This document shows positions 5,712 to 7,779 of a stretch of DNA of 7,779 nucleotides, one piece after another. The stretch lies in NCBI GenBank assembly GCA_021815835.1, contig JAKAZN010000070.1, positions 1 through 7,779 on the forward strand, written 5' to 3'. This DNA is from Pseudomonadota bacterium (GTDB lineage: Bacteria; Pseudomonadota; Alphaproteobacteria; Acetobacterales; Acetobacteraceae). The position numbers were made by a program, and so were the translations under genes. The notes beneath the pieces are model-generated. The model was not told where the DNA came from and ran no database searches. It saw only the letters and a program-made list of their open reading frames with translations. Positions within the stretch are counted from its first letter, which is position 1. The number at the start of each line of letters is the position of its first letter.

Positions 5712-7076
5712 CTATTCTTTCCAGCAATATTCGGCGATCTCCGCGGCGACGCCAGAGGGTGGCTTCTTCTTCGAGAGCCAGGTGATGGCATAGACCTCCG
5801 CGAACCATTCGGGTGGCGAGCGCCACTGGTAATTGTTCACGTAGGTCGAGGCGCGGGCGGCATATTTGTAGCCGCACCACCAGCCGGGCGAGCCCTCGGT
5901 ATAGACCATGTCGCCGATCGCCGCGGGATTATTCTTGAAGTAGGGTTGCTGGGCGTCGCGCATGGGCAGGCATTTCGTCACCAGGAAGGTGTTGATCTTC
6001 TGCCAGTCCTCGTTGTCCATGCCGGTCGGCTGGGTCACGGTTCCGGAGACGATCGCGGTGCGCACGAGCTCGAGCATGGCATCCTCGGTCACCTTGTCCG
6101 ACGGGGATGCTTCCTGTTTCAGCGCCTTGGCGTAGATCGGCACGACCGCGTCCGTGCGCATCCAGTCGGTCCAGCCGCCGGCTCCGTCCTTTTTCTTGTT
6201 TTTGCCCATGATGTCCTTGTCGGCGTCCAGGGCATGGCCGATTTCGTGCAGCGCCGTCACGTTGAACGAGTTGGCCGGGACGACCTTGCCGTCGAGCATG
6301 TAGCGGCTCGACGGGTCGGTCTCCATGCGGGTGCCGTCGCCGAAATTGCCCATTTCGATTTCGCAGGGCGTGCCGTAATAGACCCCGCCGATGTCGGCCG
6401 TGTTGTATTTGAGCGATTTCAGCTTGTTCTGCTTGACATGGCCCTGCGGCACGGTGCCGAACATGTCGAACATCTGATCGAAATGCGTGTTGGTCATGCC
6501 GTCCGGCACCGTGATCGTCAGGCCGTAGAAATCCTCGAGCGCCTTCTTGTAGGCGTCGTTCTTCTGTTGCGCGGATGGGGGCCCCTCCGCCTCGCCCATC
6601 ACGTCCTTGATGGATTTCCGCAGGGCACGGACATGCTGAATCATCTCGTCGGCCCGCTTGCGCAATGCCGTATAGGCCTTGTCGCGCTTGTCCTTGTTCT
6701 GCTCCTTGCTCGCGGTCTCGGCATGGGCGGCAAGGTCGTCGGCATCGGCCTCCATCTGCGCGGTGCCGCAACCCAGCGCCTTCACCTTGCCGATTTCCTC
6801 CTTGAGGGTCCGCAGCTTCTCCTCGAACGCCTCGTCCTTCACCACCGTCGGCGAGGACTGGCTCGGCGGTGTCGGCGGCGGTGTCGGCGGCGGTGTCGGT
6901 GTGGGCGATGTTTTCTTCTTCTTGCGACGCGAGAAGATCGCTTCCACCCCGTCGATGATCGCCCTGATCGGGTTCTTTGGCAGCACGGCGCCCGGCGGCG
7001 GCGGCCCGTCCGCCTCGGTCTCGATGCCCAGCGTGTTCCGGAGCCAGGCGGCCTTGGCCTGCGCGGTATCGCTCAT
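5712..7076 (-). CDS. Putative zinc metalloprotease with anthrax lethal factor-like active site; candidate toxin/effector
   Basis: A 454-residue protein with distinct segments. Residues 1-50 include WLRNTLGIE and a PPPP turn; 51-55 are basic (RKKKK); 57-72 are a Thr/Pro-repeat linker; about 80-165 are highly charged and helical, probably coiled coil; about 175-454 form the catalytic part. The zinc motif is HEIGHALD (His277, Glu278, His281). Near the C-terminus YQWRSPPEWFAE places Tyr416 seven residues before Glu423. As I remember anthrax lethal factor, it has HEFGHAVD, Tyr728, and Glu735 seven residues later in EFFAE, so the three zinc ligands, the general base and the catalytic Tyr all have counterparts. 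There is no signal peptide. GGAGGG lies 6 bases before the ATG. The gene follows the DUF305-like gene by 25 bases and precedes the CpXC gene by 15. It is Lys-rich and locally lower in GC than its neighbours. Target and export route are unknown. Confidence 0.8.
   Translation of the reverse strand: MSDTAQAKAAWLRNTLGIETEADGPPPPGAVLPKNPIRAIIDGVEAIFSRRKKKKTSPTPTPPPTPPPTPPSQSSPTVVKDEAFEEKLRTLKEEIGKVKALGCGTAQMEADADDLAAHAETASKEQNKDKRDKAYTALRKRADEMIQHVRALRKSIKDVMGEAEGPPSAQQKNDAYKKALEDFYGLTITVPDGMTNTHFDQMFDMFGTVPQGHVKQNKLKSLKYNTADIGGVYYGTPCEIEMGNFGDGTRMETDPSSRYMLDGKVVPANSFNVTALHEIGHALDADKDIMGKNKKKDGAGGWTDWMRTDAVVPIYAKALKQEASPSDKVTEDAMLELVRTAIVSGTVTQPTGMDNEDWQKINTFLVTKCLPMRDAQQPYFKNNPAAIGDMVYTEGSPGWWCGYKYAARASTYVNNYQWRSPPEWFAEVYAITWLSKKKPPSGVAAEIAEYCWKE
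6868..6899. repeat. 12-base tandem repeat encoding the Thr/Pro linker
   Basis: On the plus strand GGTGTCGGCGGC occurs twice in tandem, followed by a third partial copy (GGTGTCGG). Read on the minus strand it encodes the PPTP-type linker of the metalloprotease. The period is a multiple of three, so gain or loss of a copy would lengthen or shorten the linker by four residues without a frameshift. Confidence 0.85.
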
Positions 7077-7082
7077 GGAGTG

Positions 7083-7088
7083 CCCTCC
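7083..7088 (-). promoter_or_regulatory. Strong ribosome binding site of the metalloprotease gene
   Basis: The minus strand reads GGAGGG, 6 bases before ATG 7076, inside the 25-base gap after the DUF305-like gene. It is the best Shine-Dalgarno match in the window and supports independent, efficient initiation on the operon transcript. Confidence 0.65.
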
Positions 7089-7101
7089 AACACGGCGTCG
7101 T

Positions 7102-7497
7102 TCACGGATGCGCGGCGCGCCAGGCCTGCAACCGCTCGGCCTGCTTGGCTTCGGATTCGAGCACGTGCTGCGCGATACGCCGAATCTCCGGATCCTTGCC
7201 GTGCTCCAGGGCGATCCGCGCCAGCGCCGCGGTGCCCTTGCCGTAGGCGAGAAGCAACGACGTGAAATCCGCGTCCGGATCGCCGGTATAGCTGATGCCC
7301 ATCTCCAGTTGCAGGTGCAGTCCCGCTTCCTTGTAAGCGATCGTGGCGGCGGTCGGCGGCGGCGGCTTGTTCATTCCGGGACTCCCTGGCGTGAGTGACA
7401 CTCCCGGCGGCTGCCCGGCCGCGGTGGCGCCGTGAAGCGCGAACGCGAAAACAGCGGCAAGCGCAGCGCCGGAAAGGGCACGAATAGGATGACGCAA
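7102..7497 (-). CDS. Exported DUF305-like small protein lacking the conserved His-His site
   Basis: A 131-residue protein. Residues 1-27 form a signal peptide: basic MRHPIR, a hydrophobic core, and an ATA/A cleavage site near 26-27. A Pro-rich stretch follows (about 30-49). From about 52 onward it looks like DUF305, a ferritin-like helical domain: YTGDPDADF (70-78), then ALARIALEHGKDPEIRRIAQ (91-110), and a C-terminal helix ending LQAWRAAHP. DUF305 proteins normally have a MIPHHQGA-type segment between these parts, with a putative metal-binding His pair. Here it reads LLAYGKGT, so Tyr85-Gly86 replace the two His. The start is TTG at 7497, supported by GAGG 8 bases upstream and by the signal peptide beginning there. 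It is probably the first gene of the operon with the metalloprotease. It could be a metal-independent relative or a decaying copy. Confidence 0.72.
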   Translation of the reverse strand: MRHPIRALSGAALAAVFAFALHGATAAGQPPGVSLTPGSPGMNKPPPPTAATIAYKEAGLHLQLEMGISYTGDPDADFTSLLLAYGKGTAALARIALEHGKDPEIRRIAQHVLESEAKQAERLQAWRAAHP

Positions 7498-7505
7498 ACC
7501 AGTTA

Positions 7506-7509
7506 CCTC
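7506..7509 (-). promoter_or_regulatory. Ribosome binding site deciding the TTG start of the DUF305-like gene
   Basis: The minus strand reads GAGG, 8 bases before the TTG at 7497. An ATG overlapping it (7511-7509) opens only ATG-AGG-TAA, so it cannot be the start of the protein. Confidence 0.6.
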
Positions 7510-7552
7510 ATTCTAGCCGTTGCGACACGAACCTCGTCCGGCCGCGCCCCAA

Positions 7553-7594
7553 GCGACCGGATCCGGTTACCGGATCCAGCGACCGGATCCGGCG
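7553..7594. repeat. 13-base tandem repeat of GGATCC palindromes upstream of the operon
   Basis: ACCGGATCC occurs at 7556, 7569 and 7582, exactly 13 bases apart, in units ACCGGATCCGGTT, ACCGGATCCAGCG and ACCGGATCCGGCG. GCGACCGGATCCGG is a perfect 14-base direct repeat (7553-7566 and 7579-7592). GGATCCGGT and ACCGGATCC form a 19-base palindrome around a single T (7559-7577). Evenly spaced palindromes next to a promoter region can be repressor sites; that function is inferred. Confidence 0.7.
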
Positions 7595-7779
7595 ACCCGA
7601 ACCCCGGCCTCGCGCCTTCGCCGGCCCGAGCAACCAACCGAACGGATCGCAGCAGCCCCGACGGTTCCGGGGAAGCAGGACAATCCAGGATTCGCCGGCT
7701 GAACGGTCGAACCGGCTTCGCGGAGACGGGCTGTCGATGCGGCGGTGGCGGTCTCGAACCGACGGTGACGGTTCCCTTC

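Larger units (their letters stand above)
7498..7779. other. Right-edge region without a supported gene
   Basis: These 282 bases lie upstream of the minus-strand operon and should contain its promoter. Two minus-strand frames stay open from the window edge for about 70 and 90 codons, but their translations are low-complexity Arg/Pro/Gly-rich and match no family I know. The stretch holds the GGATCC repeat cluster (7553-7594). A small inverted repeat GAACCG/CGGTTC (7756-7761 and 7769-7774) lies near the edge. I could not identify a convincing -35/-10 pair. Confidence 0.5.

Noticed and set aside
5634..7265. Plus-strand open frame of 543 codons over the protease operon
   Set aside because: Its His/Arg/Gly-rich translation is the mirror of the metalloprotease gene, which has real catalytic motifs and ribosome sites.
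5007..7497. Part of a type VI secretion or extracellular contractile injection locus
   Set aside because: The protease looks effector-like, but no sheath, tube, spike, baseplate or AAA+ gene is in the window, so the link cannot be supported.
7510..7515. TAGAAT on the minus strand as the -10 box of the DUF305-like gene
   Set aside because: RNA would start only about 6 bases before the TTG and would miss the GAGG ribosome site; no -35 lies at the right spacing.
7553..7594. CRISPR array or origin iterons
   Set aside because: Units are only 13 bases, with no spacers and three copies; there is no replication gene or AT-rich stretch nearby.
7520..7702. Small plus-strand gene of 60 codons
   Set aside because: Arg/Pro/Ala-rich low-complexity translation, no ribosome site, and it crosses the GGATCC repeat cluster.

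Overview
The window is GC-rich bacterial DNA with dense, mostly minus-strand genes. The left end carries recognisable hopanoid-biosynthesis genes: hpnA, the start of hpnB and an HpnL-type membrane protein. With the very high GC, the TTG starts and the type of housekeeping genes, this points to an alphaproteobacterium, plausibly Acetobacteraceae or another Rhodospirillales. The species assignment is inference.

Left block (1-2669). hpnA and hpnB lie head to tail on the minus strand and overlap by ATGA. hpnL runs divergently on the plus strand from a 120-base shared intergenic region. HpnA and HpnB belong to the sugar-modifying side of hopanoid metabolism. HpnL is a multi-pass membrane protein of the same gene set.

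Middle block (2644-4686). Two minus-strand metabolic genes follow: a glyoxalase-like VOC protein whose 3' end overlaps the 3' end of hpnL by 26 bases, and a DenD-type NAD-dependent sugar-acid dehydrogenase with a good -35 promoter element and ribosome site. Just upstream of denD, in a 371-base stretch without an intact gene (4636-5006), is a short decayed relic of an IS4-type transposase. It still shows R-(2)-R-(3)-E-(6)-K in place of the family's Y-(2)-R-(3)-E-(6)-K signature.

Right block (5007-7497). Three minus-strand genes are spaced by 25 and 15 bases, each with its own ribosome site, and look like one operon. In order of transcription they are a small exported DUF305-like protein that has lost the usual His-His metal site, a 454-residue zinc metalloprotease whose catalytic layout resembles anthrax lethal factor, and a CpXC zinc-ribbon protein. 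This is the most unusual part of the window. The protease has a Pro-rich linker, a charged helical segment and locally lower GC than its neighbours, as expected for a modular toxin or effector brought in by transfer. No secretion apparatus or proven partner is visible here, so the role is open.

Right edge (7498-7779). No supported gene. It holds a 13-base tandem repeat built on GGATCC palindromes, 58 bases upstream of the operon's first start codon, which could be an operator.
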